64,000 nt of DNA from Naegleria lovaniensis (taxonomy: Eukaryota; Heterolobosea; Eutetramitea; Acrasida; Naegleriidae): assembly GCF_003324165.1 (NCBI RefSeq), contig NW_025407868.1:62001-126000 (forward strand), written 5' to 3'. The translations under genes were made by a program, and so were the position numbers. The stretch's first letter is position 1; every line of letters starts with the position of its first letter. Shown piece by piece: positions 33,563 through 45,002 of this stretch. A model generated the notes under the pieces. The model was not told where the DNA came from. It ran no database searches and saw nothing but the letters and a program-made list of their open reading frames with translations.

Positions 33563-35030
33563 TTACTGACTTCTCTCTGTAGAATCCTTATGATACCACA
33601 AATAATTAAATTCCTTCTTGATGGTATCATCATTACTCTCAAAGAATCCTTCATTTCCCATATCCATCTCAATAAACCATTCCAATTCAATACTATCAAT
33701 ATATAAACATTCTCTTAACATTTGTAATCGTTCTTGTAGAGTCAATGCATAGAATCGATTTGAAATACCTAATCGATGACTCGTGAGATATTGTTTTTCA
33801 AACCATCGTGCTCTCACACTATACAATTGTCCATCACATTTCATTAATAAATGTATAATATCATTGAGAGTACATTGGAAGACTCGATTCGAGAGTTGTG
33901 AATGATGATGTTGTGATTGGATCATGAGAGATGGAAATTTCTTGAGTAATAAATCTTCATCTTTTTCAATACTCGTACGAGTTGTTGTTGTTGTTGTTGT
34001 TGAAGAAGAGGTTGTTGAAGAAGAAGAGGATGAGGTTGAAGAAGAAGAAGATACGGTCGTCGACAATACTCGTTCCACTTCACTCAAATCAAAAGGTACA
34101 CGCACTGAATGATTCATCATCATGGTGGTATTCATACTTGAGGGTGGTCTCACTCCATGTCCATCTAAAAATGTTTCAGCAATTCGAATGAGATGCATAC
34201 ACACAAAGGACATGTCGAGACCATCCTTAATGAGTGGTGGATGACGGTTGGACGATGGAATTATTGGATTTGAGAATTTTCCATGATGGCCAATGATGGA
34301 TGGAGGTTGTGCTTGTTTCTTCCAATGACCAAAACAATCCATCACCACCGAGTAGTTACTCTCAGCACCAACACCACCACCACCACTCGCATTCTCAGCA
34401 ACAACACCATTCTCAGCACCAACACCACCAGCAACACCACCAACACCACTCTCATAACAACAACTCTTCACATAAATATCATCACCTTCATTTCTCAACA
34501 TACAATGTTGTAACAAGACAAGTCCATCTAAACATGCTTCTTCATTACAATGTTCCAATCGATACAAATACAAAGTCATTCGAGAAAGAAAAGACCAATA
34601 ACAATTCAATTGCACTCCAATATTACATGCTGCATTGAAATATTTCAAAGCCTTATCATACAATTGTAAATTTTCATAAATCATTCCCATATTTTCTAAA
34701 ATGAGAGGGAAATAAATTTCTGTATATGGATAATGTACGAGAGAAGATGCAATTCGAAAAGAACGTAATGCTTTTCGACATGAAATTTCAAATTCAGAGG
34801 TATCTAATTCTGTACCATTATGAACATGATAATACATTTCACTATATTCAAATCCATAATAAAAGGCATGATAGAACCATGCTAAATAGGATTGAGGAGA
34901 ATGATCAATGAGATTTTGTGTCAATTGATCAATTTGAGAGAGTATCTTGTTGGAACGTTGAAAATGATCATCTTGAAGTGTTGTAGTAGTAGTAGTAGAG
35001 GTGTTGTTGTTGTTGTTATTGTTGTGGTTG

Positions 35031-35077
<47 letters not shown>

Positions 35078-36202
35078 ACTATTACCACTTGTACTATTAT
35101 TACTGCTATTGTTATGACCACTTGTACTATTATTACTGCTACTGCTACTACTACTACTACTTGTACTCATTGTACTCATTGAATGCATGACCAATGATTT
35201 ATCATTCACACATCGATTTAAATTCAATACATGATGGTATTCAACAAGTTGATGTTCATAATGTTCAATAATAAATTTCATTAAATGATACTTGTTGGAA
35301 TCTTCTGTTGCATTGGTGTGATCAGTAATTCGATCAGTCATAGGAGATGTATGATTGTTGAGAATATTCGAATGACTTGTGGTTGAATTCAATGGGGAAT
35401 GACCTTTTGTTTGTATTTGATGAATTTGTTTGTAATGTTCAATAAAATTCAATTCTTGCTTAATTTTGAATATTCCCAATTCTAAATATCTTTTTTGATA
35501 AATGACACAATCTGTGGCTCTACTGACATTGGCCAAGTATAAATATAAAAGGAAATTCAATGGATCTACTTCATAGGCTAATTCATAGAAATATTTAGCC
35601 TTTGCATTTTGATAATTGGCACGATGTTGTTGTCCTAAAAAAGTATAATCAAATGAAGTATGCTTTTGTTGTTCAAGTGTAGATTGAAAAGATGACAAAT
35701 AGTTGATCATTCTTTGAGTAGAGGATTTATATTCATATTTAAATAAATAATAAAGGATTGAATTTAGAAATCGTAAATTGGTTTGATTTTGCAACAAGCC
35801 TTGCATGAGGTTTTTGGAAGTTAAATTTAAATTTAAAAATAAATAATCTGAATGATGATGGTTCTGATCCGAAGAGAGAATAACATCTTGATGATGATGA
35901 TTATTAAATAATTGTTTGATCGATTCAATATATCGTAGAGCATGTTCATATTTAAAATTTGTTTGTAGAGTATGAGAGAAGAGTAACGGATAAAACATGC
36001 CATCTTCATCTCCCGAAACGATTGAATCCATCGATAATATTCGATTATTCCTTGCATGGTTCTCCTTGTAAAGAGTACGATGATGTAATTGAAACATTTC
36101 ATGATTCATTGAATCCTCTTCGTGATGAGAAGGTTCATCTCCCTCGCTCCTTCCATTTGCTACCACATTGGCTGTTGTTGTCAACGACGATGAAGATTGC
36201 AT
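33563..36202 (-). CDS. TPR-like protein with Asn/Ser low-complexity inserts (~879 aa)
   Basis: No family name is assigned. The ATG at 36202 (MQSSSSLTTTANVV) follows five As; the open frame extends upstream without ATG. Helical TPR-like pairs are visible (YQNAKAKYFYELAYEVDPLN, MGMIYENLQLYDKALKYFNA). Inserts include a poly-Asn tract (~380-400), Gly/Val/Ala repeats (GGVAGGVGAENGVVAENASG) and poly-Ser/Thr near residue 740. The C-terminus is well ordered (LTLQERLQMLRECLYIDSIE). It is divergent from the C2-kinase gene with 372 bp between. Confidence 0.6.
34990..35085. repeat. Trinucleotide repeat (ATT/GTT) encoding poly-Asn
   Basis: A (TTA/ATT)n array of about 13 units plus flanking GTT and GTA units lies inside the TPR-like gene. 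It reads as Asn on the minus strand and is prone to slippage in whole codons. Confidence 0.85.
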
Positions 36203-36574
36203 TTTTTGTGATCCTGGAGAAAATCCTTTTTGTTGCAACAAAAAAATTGCGCGAGTGAGTAGTAGTCGACCAATACCACCATCAACACTGTGTTGGATTC
36301 AATCCTCATCATCATCACGTACACACTCACTCTCTTCATCACAGATCATCAAGACAACGTGGCAAAATTTCATATCTCATCATCACTTTTACCAACATAT
36401 TCGACTCGAACGAGAATAACTATATTTTATACCTTGTAGTCAGTCAACCCATGATCATTCTTTGATCCAATCACACATTTATAATTTTCTCTGATCGGTT
36501 TTTCATTGATTACATATCTCTACATTGAAAGAACAACTCGAGAACAACTACGACTATACTTCTACTACATTATC
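36203..36574. other. Divergent promoter region
   Basis: This 372-bp region lies between the TPR-like and C2-kinase genes. AT-rich, with ctatatttt at ~36420. No gene seen. Confidence 0.35.
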
Positions 36575-38767
36575 ATGTCCACTCCTTCGAACCAATCTTC
36601 TCCAACACATTCATTGACCACCACCACCACCCATCCACACCATAATGCATCATCATCAAATAATATCAACAATAATAATAACACAACTTTGGTCACAACC
36701 TTTCTCACTCCTCCTTCATCCACTCCATCCAATTTCAACATTTCTCGTAAACAACACAATCTCTATACCAGCAAGAAGGCACTCACTCTCATCAATAACA
36801 CTCCTCTCATTAAGGTGCCATACATTGAAATTTATTTAAAACAAGCGAGTCATATCTATGAGCGAGTGAGTAGTAGTAGTAGCACCACAACCATTCATTC
36901 GACAAGTAGTAATAGTAATAATAGTGAAACGAATCATAACAATTCATCCATTTCACCTTCTCAACAACAACAACATTCACACCACCACCATTCCACAACC
37001 AATGTTCAATCCTCCTCGTCTCAATCCTCTCAACAACAACAACAACAACACACACCACCACCCTCTTCACCCAATACCTATATTGTATTTATTTGTTCCA
37101 TACCGATTCAAACTCTCTCTGAATTTGATTCTACCAATTACACGAGTAGTGGAAGTAGTAATATTCGAGGATATAATCGTCGAGTATTGAAATCCAATGC
37201 TATTCGAATGGCTCATCCTGTTTGGAATGAATTATTTATCTTTGATATTCATGTCTCGAATGAAAAGAATCTCAACAACTTACAACAACAAAAACATCAC
37301 TCATTCGGTGGTCATCAAACATCCCTATCATCATCATCACTCCAATTGGATTCTTCTTCTTCAACTTCTCCACAACAACAACAACAACGAATCATTCATG
37401 AAACCATTCTCATGCAAGTATGGGCCAAACACATTTTCAAAACCGATGAATTACTTGGTACTAAAACAATATCTTTACAATCTTTGGTGAGAAATCGAGA
37501 AAATCAAATGACTCTCCATGTGTCAGGAATGTCTCATGCACAATGTCAAATTGATCTCTCGATTATTATTCATGATTCATTAGATTCACAAATGAATGTG
37601 AATCAAATTGGAAATGAAATGGGTGATACCACAACAACAACAATACTCACACACCCTACTTTATATGGAAGTGGTGGTACCACTCTTTGGTCTCACAGTG
37701 GTACAAGTGCAAGTGGTACAAGTGGTGGTGGTACTATGACGACAACCTCAATGAATTCACCTGGTGGAAGTTCTTCATCCTCAACAACAACATTTGACTT
37801 TTTTGATCCATTCCCATCTTCTACTAGTCTTCTTCAACATTTAATCATTCCAGATCATACTCTTATTCAAAATGGAAGATATCGTATCTTACAATACATT
37901 TCTAATCAAGCCTCTAAAGGTGGTGATTCGATGATTTATAAAATTGTGGATCACAAACAAAACAATCGAATCAAAATATTGAAAAAGATTAAATGTGAAA
38001 CGATACAAAATGCCAATGATGCGATTCGAGAGAGTTGGCCTCTTTCTGAATTGAAACATTCAAATTTAATTCCCTATGAAGACATGTTCATTGATATTAC
38101 CACCAATGATGTATTAGGAAGTATATTCTTTGTGTGTTATGTGACTCCATTCTATGAAGAAGGTTCACTCTATGATTTTATGGTCAAGGTTAAGAAAAAG
38201 AATATTTATTTAACACTTCGAAGAGTGAGTGATTATGCGTTACAGATTGCACAGGGAATGGAGTTTTTACATTCACATTCCATCATGCATAGAAATTTAA
38301 AACCAAGTAATATTTATTTGGTAGAGAATAATACGGTATTGAAAATTGGAGATTTTGGATTTTCGAAAAGTATTTCTCATTCGGCTACTATATTAGGTGG
38401 TGTTACTAAAATTGCTAATTTTGGATATACTGCACCTGAAATAGCATTGGTCACAGAAGTAACGACAGTGTATCGTTTTGAAGTCGATATTTGGTCATTT
38501 GGTATTATTTTGTATGAATTATTAACATTGAAGATTGATAAGGAACAATTGAATCATTGTGCATTGGCTAGCTTTCAATACGATTCCTATATTAAAAATG
38601 TGATTGAAGGTGAAATTAGAAAGATTTATAGAAATGATGCAGATGATTTCATTCAACTCTTGAAGAGAATACTCGTATTGGATCCATCTCAGAGAATGAG
38701 TGCAAAGGAGATTGTGTTGGAATTGAAGACATTGGTTGAAAAATTTGCAACCAATTCGAATAAATAA
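36575..38767 (+). CDS. C2-domain protein kinase homologue, probable pseudokinase (~730 aa)
   Basis: The start at 36575 (MSTPSNQSSPTHSL) is preferred over 36506. After Ser/Thr/Asn/Gln/His low complexity, a C2-like membrane/Ca-binding fold is seen at about residues 165-355 (MAHPVWNELFIFDIHV, LLGTKTISLQSLV), broken by a poly-Gln/Ser insert. The kinase-like domain (~435-725) has the lysine region KILKKIKCE, IMHRNLKPSN, IGDFGFSK (Asp593), TAPEIA and DIWSFGIILYELL. The catalytic Asp of HRD is Asn574 (AAT), and the glycine loop is degenerate (ASKGGDSMIYK). DFG Asp is retained, so nucleotide/Mg binding is possible but phosphotransfer is doubtful. Likely a membrane-recruited scaffold; inference. Confidence 0.85.
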   Translation: MSTPSNQSSPTHSLTTTTTHPHHNASSSNNINNNNNTTLVTTFLTPPSSTPSNFNISRKQHNLYTSKKALTLINNTPLIKVPYIEIYLKQASHIYERVSSSSSTTTIHSTSSNSNNSETNHNNSSISPSQQQQHSHHHHSTTNVQSSSSQSSQQQQQQHTPPPSSPNTYIVFICSIPIQTLSEFDSTNYTSSGSSNIRGYNRRVLKSNAIRMAHPVWNELFIFDIHVSNEKNLNNLQQQKHHSFGGHQTSLSSSSLQLDSSSSTSPQQQQQRIIHETILMQVWAKHIFKTDELLGTKTISLQSLVRNRENQMTLHVSGMSHAQCQIDLSIIIHDSLDSQMNVNQIGNEMGDTTTTTILTHPTLYGSGGTTLWSHSGTSASGTSGGGTMTTTSMNSPGGSSSSSTTTFDFFDPFPSSTSLLQHLIIPDHTLIQNGRYRILQYISNQASKGGDSMIYKIVDHKQNNRIKILKKIKCETIQNANDAIRESWPLSELKHSNLIPYEDMFIDITTNDVLGSIFFVCYVTPFYEEGSLYDFMVKVKKKNIYLTLRRVSDYALQIAQGMEFLHSHSIMHRNLKPSNIYLVENNTVLKIGDFGFSKSISHSATILGGVTKIANFGYTAPEIALVTEVTTVYRFEVDIWSFGIILYELLTLKIDKEQLNHCALASFQYDSYIKNVIEGEIRKIYRNDADDFIQLLKRILVLDPSQRMSAKEIVLELKTLVEKFATNSNK

Positions 38768-38812
38768 GCTGAACCAAAGTCTAATGAATTATTTTATCGC
38801 TTCTAGCCTCCT

Positions 38813-40837
38813 TCAGTGTTCTTGTTCTTTGCAGCAACCCTCAACAATTTTTTTATGAGATTCTTCTTCTTGGGCAGAAGACACATCCAACTGACGAATT
38901 AATTCCAAATTTCGACGTCGAGAACTTGTTGAAGATGCTGGAATCTGTTGTATAGGATTTTGTCCATATTGCTCCTCTTGTTGTTGTTGTTGATCTTGGT
39001 CCTTCAGTTGATCTTGATCCTTCAGTAAATCTCCTCCCTGCTGTAAATAATCTTTCAAAATTCCCTGAAGAGTATCGAGTTGAATCTTGTATTCCACACT
39101 CAAGTGTTCATTCATAAATTTCAAAATCTTTTTCGATGCACACACATGTGCCAATACATAACACAATCTCTGTAGAGTATAGAGACCACCCATAGATAAT
39201 CTCTTTTCAGTAATATCTTGTTCTGAAAGAGAATTGAATAATTCTTCTGAGTGTACATTCGATGTTTGTTGTTGTTGTTGTAGTAATAGTAAATCATTAA
39301 AGTAAGTCATCATAAATTCTTCAATATTTTGTTCCATTAAAGTATCAAATAAATAAACCTTCTTGTAATACTTGTAAATGAGAGAAGAGAGAATTTTAGA
39401 CTTCTCCAAATCATTTTCTTCAAATTTGGAAATGATTCGATCTTTCAAATCCAAGTTCAAATGTTCATCTACTAATTTCAATAACATGTTCATTAATATA
39501 TTAATAATAAATGTTTCCATATCTGAGTTGTCATCATCAGAGTTCTCACCACCACTACTCGTTGTCTGCTTTTTCTTTGAATCAAGTCTAGAAAATAATG
39601 CAAAAAGTGTTTTCAATCCTCCACTCTCTACAAATTGTTGAATATTCAATTCATATAAATTCTCCATGGAATAACTCAACACTCTCATTGCTCCTAATCG
39701 ATATTGTTTCTTATCTTTAATTATTTTTATCATTAATTCAATTCCTTCACATTCATGAAATATATTCTTAAAATCATCACTCATTGTTAATAGACTTGCT
39801 AAACTATTGAAACAATTCTCTGCCATTTCATCTATTTCTAGAGTGTCATCAATTTTACTTGTTCTAAATGTATTTAATTCTTGTAATAGAATATTTATAA
39901 TTTCACGAGCAGGTTGAGAATGATCTTGTTGTAAATAATTGAATATTATTTGAGTTTGACTTGATACCAATAGAAATAGAATTTCATAAAAATATAATTG
40001 AGTATAACTTGATAGATTGATGGATTCATCATTAGTAACATGTTGAATTCCATTCTTAATAAATTTAAATAACAATTCTATATTCTTCATGGATATAAAT
40101 TTAATAGCTTGTTCATCATGTTCAAATATATTCTCAAAAAGAGAGAAACAATCATTGATCCATTCTTCACATTGTGCATGACATAGTGTACATTGATTCA
40201 ATACTTTGATAAGATGATCACACAAAATGGTAATAAATTCTTCATTTTGAGTTAATAAATCCATAAATGTCATGTACGATTGATATTCCTGATCATCCAC
40301 AAAGGATCCTTCTTCATTGGATGTAATTTCAACAAATAATTGAATGACTTGATGAAAGAATGGTGAGAGAGTGTGTTGTTGTTCTTGTTTAGAATTGGAT
40401 TCAAATGATTCAATATAATTTTCAAATTCAAAAATAGTTTTAAATAAATCAAGTCCATTCAATCCAGTCGCAAGGATGGAATGACTTGATTCTTGATGAG
40501 AAGTTGTTGTTGTTCCTACAAATAAAGGTAGTAAATGAGTTTGAACAGAGAGTTGATTTTTCAATTCAATCATTTGATTAGTGATTTGTGAATAAGTGTC
40601 TTGTATTTTTAAAGTATTGGATGACTTTTCCATCAAGGTAACAAATTGTTCAAAGTTTTTCTTCATGGATTGTAAATGAGTTTTTAATTGAAATGGAGTG
40701 GTTTGAGAGATTTTGGTTGATGATGATGATGACAAGGATGGAGTGCCATGTTTCACCTTTTTTGAAGGTGGAGGTAACATGTTGGAAGAAGACGATGATG
40801 ATGACTGCTCCGATCGGAATGGTGTTGTTCGTTTCAT
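38813..40837 (-). CDS. CTNNBL1: Beta-catenin-like protein 1 (CTNNBL1), ~674 aa
   Basis: CTNNBL1 is an armadillo-repeat protein associated with the Prp19/CDC5L spliceosome complex. Conserved stretches include NCFNSLASLLTMSDDFKNIF, ECEGIELMIKIIKDKKQYRL, GAMRVLSYSMEN, VESGGLKTLFALFSRLDSKK and, near the C-terminus, LQRLCYVLAHVCASKKILKF. An N-terminal basic segment (PPPSKKVKHG) could be an NLS. The protein is longer than human (563 aa) because of Ser-rich N-terminal and Gln-rich C-terminal extensions; the latter contains a small duplication LKDQDQLKDQDQ. Seven As precede the ATG. Its 3' end is 45 bp from the convergent C2-kinase gene. Confidence 0.85.
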   Translation of the reverse strand: MKRTTPFRSEQSSSSSSSNMLPPPSKKVKHGTPSLSSSSSTKISQTTPFQLKTHLQSMKKNFEQFVTLMEKSSNTLKIQDTYSQITNQMIELKNQLSVQTHLLPLFVGTTTTSHQESSHSILATGLNGLDLFKTIFEFENYIESFESNSKQEQQHTLSPFFHQVIQLFVEITSNEEGSFVDDQEYQSYMTFMDLLTQNEEFITILCDHLIKVLNQCTLCHAQCEEWINDCFSLFENIFEHDEQAIKFISMKNIELLFKFIKNGIQHVTNDESINLSSYTQLYFYEILFLLVSSQTQIIFNYLQQDHSQPAREIINILLQELNTFRTSKIDDTLEIDEMAENCFNSLASLLTMSDDFKNIFHECEGIELMIKIIKDKKQYRLGAMRVLSYSMENLYELNIQQFVESGGLKTLFALFSRLDSKKKQTTSSGGENSDDDNSDMETFIINILMNMLLKLVDEHLNLDLKDRIISKFEENDLEKSKILSSLIYKYYKKVYLFDTLMEQNIEEFMMTYFNDLLLLQQQQQTSNVHSEELFNSLSEQDITEKRLSMGGLYTLQRLCYVLAHVCASKKILKFMNEHLSVEYKIQLDTLQGILKDYLQQGGDLLKDQDQLKDQDQQQQQEEQYGQNPIQQIPASSTSSRRRNLELIRQLDVSSAQEEESHKKIVEGCCKEQEH

Positions 40838-40882
40838 TTTTTTTCTAAAAGAAACATTTTTGTAGAACGGGAATTTGCATCA

Positions 40883-41068
40883 ATGTTGAAGGATGGCAAG
40901 GAAGTGGTGATGGCAGCAGTTCAACAAAATGGTCATGCTTCATTTACGTTAAAATTGGATCAAGAAGTTGTGCAGTCAGCAGTTCGACAAAACGGAGCTG
41001 CCTTTGCCCATGCATTGTTTGATATGACCTATGACAAGGATTGTAATAGAGTCTATAAAGCAAAATAG
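40883..41068 (+). pseudogene. DUF4116-like repeat fragment
   Basis: The 61-codon frame reads LKDGKEVVMAAVQQNGHASF, then LDQEVVQSAVRQNGAAFAHA. These are two back-to-back units of the DUF4116-type repeat (D-EVV--AV-QNG). Family members carry many such repeats, but here only one and a half are open before TAG. The frame continues upstream without ATG into the 5' end of CTNNBL1 on the other strand. It looks like a remnant rather than a full gene; function of the family is unknown. Confidence 0.45.
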
Positions 41069-42499
41069 AAAAACCATTCAGAAATACTTGCACTTGTAGG
41101 TGAATCTTGTTCTGATACTTTTGAATTCTTACTATTTAAACCCATCCAGACATGAAAAGCAATTTATTTTACCTGTTGAGATTACATCTGAATTGTTTTG
41201 CTGATACAGCGAATTTGCATTGAGATCAAGTACAACTTCTTTAATGACGCACCAGTAGAATCCTAACCTGGCCATTCTAAGCCCCTTAATCACAAACACC
41301 TCCTATCCTAACGATACTTATATTTAACCCGAATTTATCTCAGCCACTCACATTAACCTCAACAACTTGCACTTCTGTTCAGTGACTTTCATTCGATTTC
41401 TACCTTTACATCATTGTATACTCGTTGCTTAATATACATATTAAATATATCGGAATTACTGTTTTTCATGCATCGATAAATATTATGCTATTTTAACTAC
41501 ATTTGTAAACTTGAATATCTCCAGCTCGTTAGGTAACTTAGACAGTGAAGTCAACTTACCAAAAGATGAACTAGTAATGTACATGTGTTTCCATGAACAG
41601 ATAATTAATAGTAAGGACGACACCGACTTACGTTTATTGTAAACCCAACATAACAATAAATCGGTTGACAAAAGAAAAGTGAGGAAAACACCTTCAAAAA
41701 CTACTCATCAATATCAACGGCATCAACGTTGATGTAATTCCGTGAGTTATTAACAAATTCATGGTTGTTTGTTGATGAGTTCACTACTTGCCACGGAGAT
41801 ATAAACTTGTCAAGTTTTGTTCAAGTACTGATTGATAGTTAGTGTCTTCGTCAAATACGTCGTTGCTCTTTGAGATTCGTTTGCTTTGCGCAAGCGGTTG
41901 CTGGTTCAGCAAGAATTTCCTTATACCGCTTTAAACAAGCTCCCCTCCGCCCCAAACCTCAAAGCAGATCGAAAATATCTTCAATGCAATTTTAGATCAG
42001 TTTTTTCACCACCCCTAAGCCGTAAGTTTGTTCTGCCTCTCTCAATACCTTTTCTTCTTCTTCTTCACCTGGTCCCAGTAATGCATGTAGTAGGTATCCA
42101 CATTCAAATTCATTACGGACAGATTGTGAAAAAGTTACTTAATATAGAACTCGCAAAGTAGTAAGTAGCTGATGTCATAACCATCCCGAAAGAACATGCC
42201 CTGATTTGTTTCGTTGGCAGTTTTCCTATACTTAATAAGGAGAAATTCATTGTATTAAAGTTCAACGTTGAAACAAGATGGGGCAAGTTTTATTAAAAAA
42301 GGATAGAATTCTAATCGAAATTACCAATTCGCTGCTTTTGTAATACTATTTTTGGGCGCCAAGTGGGTTTCGTATAACCGGTCCGTATTTTTTATCACGA
42401 CGCTTTGGGACTAATTAATACATTGTCCTTTTATATTCCTTCTTTTCATACCTTTCAAAAAAAATTACACTTTTCTCTCAACAACGCACCAACGAATCC
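41069..42499. other. Gene-poor 1.4-kb stretch
   Basis: No supported gene. Open frames at 41483-41671 (minus; LRR-like FGKLTSLSKLPNELEIF) and 41886-42161 (plus; includes LKADRKYLQ) may be remnants of repeat-family genes, in line with the DUF4116 fragment next door. TTTTTGGGCGCC lies at 42349-42360. Confidence 0.35.
42349..42360 (+). promoter_or_regulatory. GGCGCC element upstream of adenylate cyclase
   Basis: TTTTTGGGCGCC lies 140 bp before the cyclase ATG. It resembles the two E2F-like sites but has one extra G. Confidence 0.25.
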
Positions 42500-44844
42500 A
42501 TGGTAGAGCGAACCTTAGTAGAAGAAACTGGAAAAACAACAGTCATTTCCCCGTCATGTTCGAAACATTGGATTGGGTTAATGAAATCATTTTGTTTGTG
42601 TTTTCCAATTAATTCGTTACAAAATATAATGCTGACCATTTTCATTATTCAGACCATCGTTTGCATTGGCTCACTACTCATTTTGTTTTATTCAAGGTAT
42701 GTTCTTGTTATATGTATACACATGTGTCAATCAACGTATCAAGTGGTAATCAATATGTCGATAATATTTCCACAATTCGAGAGGAAAATGTCAAGAGACA
42801 GATCCATTCATACTTTGCAACAGGTGGATATATATTGAAGAATGTGAGGGAAGTCTTGTTCTTGGATCGATTCTATTATGGAAATACCATTGGAAATGCA
42901 TCGAAAAATGCCAAGCGAATCTTGTCTGCGTTTGCACCGGTTCAACTTGGCTCCATCCACTCCTCATGCCTCTTCTATGCCAATAGCAAAAAGCAAGTGG
43001 TGAGCATTGTGATGACACCCACTGTCAAGGAGGTGATCTATACAGCCGATGATAATTTTGATGCTAAAATTTCACCCTATAATATGTATTATGAACCCAC
43101 CAACCCTCGTGAGTTCATTAGGAATTATGATCCAACAGTGGACGCCTCCTACACGACTGTCATTAGCTGTTGCACATTTCCAAAATCCAAGTGGACCAAA
43201 ATTTTCATCAATCCACTCGTTCCAACCACCTCTCTTGCATTGGTCACCAAGTTGGATTTTGAAATGGTCAATGAAACAGGAGTAGCAGTCAGTGAGGTTA
43301 TTTCAGTGGGTTATGATTTCTTCTATCTTGACATGTTGTTGTCTTCGACGGTTGTGGAGAATATTGACATGCAGACACGTTCTATTAAGATTGTGTTAGT
43401 GGAACGAAATGGATTACTAGTTTCATCTTCAATGAAGGCTCAAACTTACACGGGTAATACAAGATTTCACATGTCCACCATAAGCGCTCATTTTGAAAAG
43501 GTTTCACAACGGTTGATGAAACATCAGATGCTTTCTGATTTGAATTTTACTTCACCCATCGATTACAGCAATACAAGAATGGTATTTTATGAAAATGGAA
43601 TTAGAGTGAGTGCAGAATCATTCACGGATGGCAATGGACTGGATTGGATTGTAATTGTTTCAACCGTTGATCATGGATTTGTAAAGATTATATTCACAAG
43701 TTCTCCAGTACTCTTGGCCTTAAGCATTTCGTTAATCATTCTTGGTACCATTGTCATGATTGTGATTTCTGTATGGGCCACAAGACGAATATTAAGAGTA
43801 GCACACAACATGTACCAGATTTCTAGAATGGAAGACCATCGAGTTAAAAATTCAAAACGAAAGTTAATATTTGAGCTAGGACTTTTACAAAATGCCTCTA
43901 GGGCAGTTCAACTCGTACTCGATGGGTTTGTCAAGTACATTCCCAAAGAGATTGTAAAAGATATTGTACATTCGAAAACAGGTGCCACTCTTGGCATGAT
44001 CAACATTTACACCACCACCATGTTTACAGATATTGAAGATTTTACTAACTTGTCAGAATCTATTCCAATTTCCACGTTGATCACCATACTCTCGCATTAC
44101 TTTGATATTGTCACCAAGGCAGTAGAACAGAATGGAGGAAACGTTGATAAATTTATAGGAGATGGAACCATGAGTGTATTTTCAATGCCAACGAGAATAT
44201 GGCAAGATCACCCATCGAGAGCGTGTCGGGCAGCACTAGAGTCCTTGTCACAAATTGAAGATTTGAAGGTAATATCAAAGAGAGAAGGTTGGCCACGCAT
44301 TAACATTCGAGTTGGAATCAATACTGGAAATGCCATGATTGGAAATGTTGGGTGTCAAGATCGTTTCGACTATACTGCTCTAGGAGACTCTGTCAACACT
44401 TCCAGTCGTTTAGAAGCTCTCAATAAGAGATATCAATCTTCGTTACTCATTGGACAAACAACCTATGAAGAGGTAAAAGATGAATTTGTTTGCTTCTTTG
44501 TGGACACGGTCAAGTTGAAAGGAAAGGATCTAGCCATTGACATTTACACCATAGAGACTGAATGGAAACATTTAAATCCACAACAAAGGCATGTACATGA
44601 CAAGCTTTTTGAAATACGTGAAAGTATGCATCATCACAAGTTCGAAGAAATGAGAAATCAGATTCATGAGTTGGTAACATGTGTTGCTGAATATGAAAAG
44701 GATGCTTCAAAATCAAACATTCGCTCCAACATGAATTTTTTGGGTTGCCTGATCGAAAGATCGAACCATTTAATCCAATCCTATCAAATCCATAGCAAAT
44801 TTGCATCTGATTTTGATTACTCTCTAACATTGACTGAAAAATGA
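42500..44844 (+). CDS. Transmembrane class III adenylate cyclase (2 exons, ~765 aa)
   Basis: Makes cAMP from ATP. Exons are 42500-42696 and 42744-44844 (47-bp intron, GTATGT...ATCAAG). TM1 is ~residues 38-62 (IMLTIFIIQTIVCIGSLLIL). A large Cache/PAS-like ectodomain spans ~65-400, and TM2 follows (LALSISLIILGTIVMIVISV). A short linker with no clear HAMP (RILRVAHNMYQISRMEDH) leads into the catalytic domain: MFTDIEDFT (metal Asp), GGNVDKFIGDGTMSVF (second metal Asp and substrate Lys), RFDYTALGDSVNTSSRLE (adenine-selecting Asp, transition-state Asn and Arg). Lys/Asp rather than Glu/Cys at specificity positions argues for ATP. As a single-cyclase chain it should homodimerise, sensing an external signal. 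Confidence 0.9.
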
Positions 44845-45002
44845 ATGAAATATATGCGCTAACATGGACTGAAAAATGTTATAACAGCCCATTTGCCATT
44901 CTAGTGGAACTAGGAATTATTCCAATAACACCAATGAAATTTTGAAAAACAATCTATTTTATTGCCATCTCACATAGTCAAGAGTCCTTTTAAAAAAAAA
45001 CA

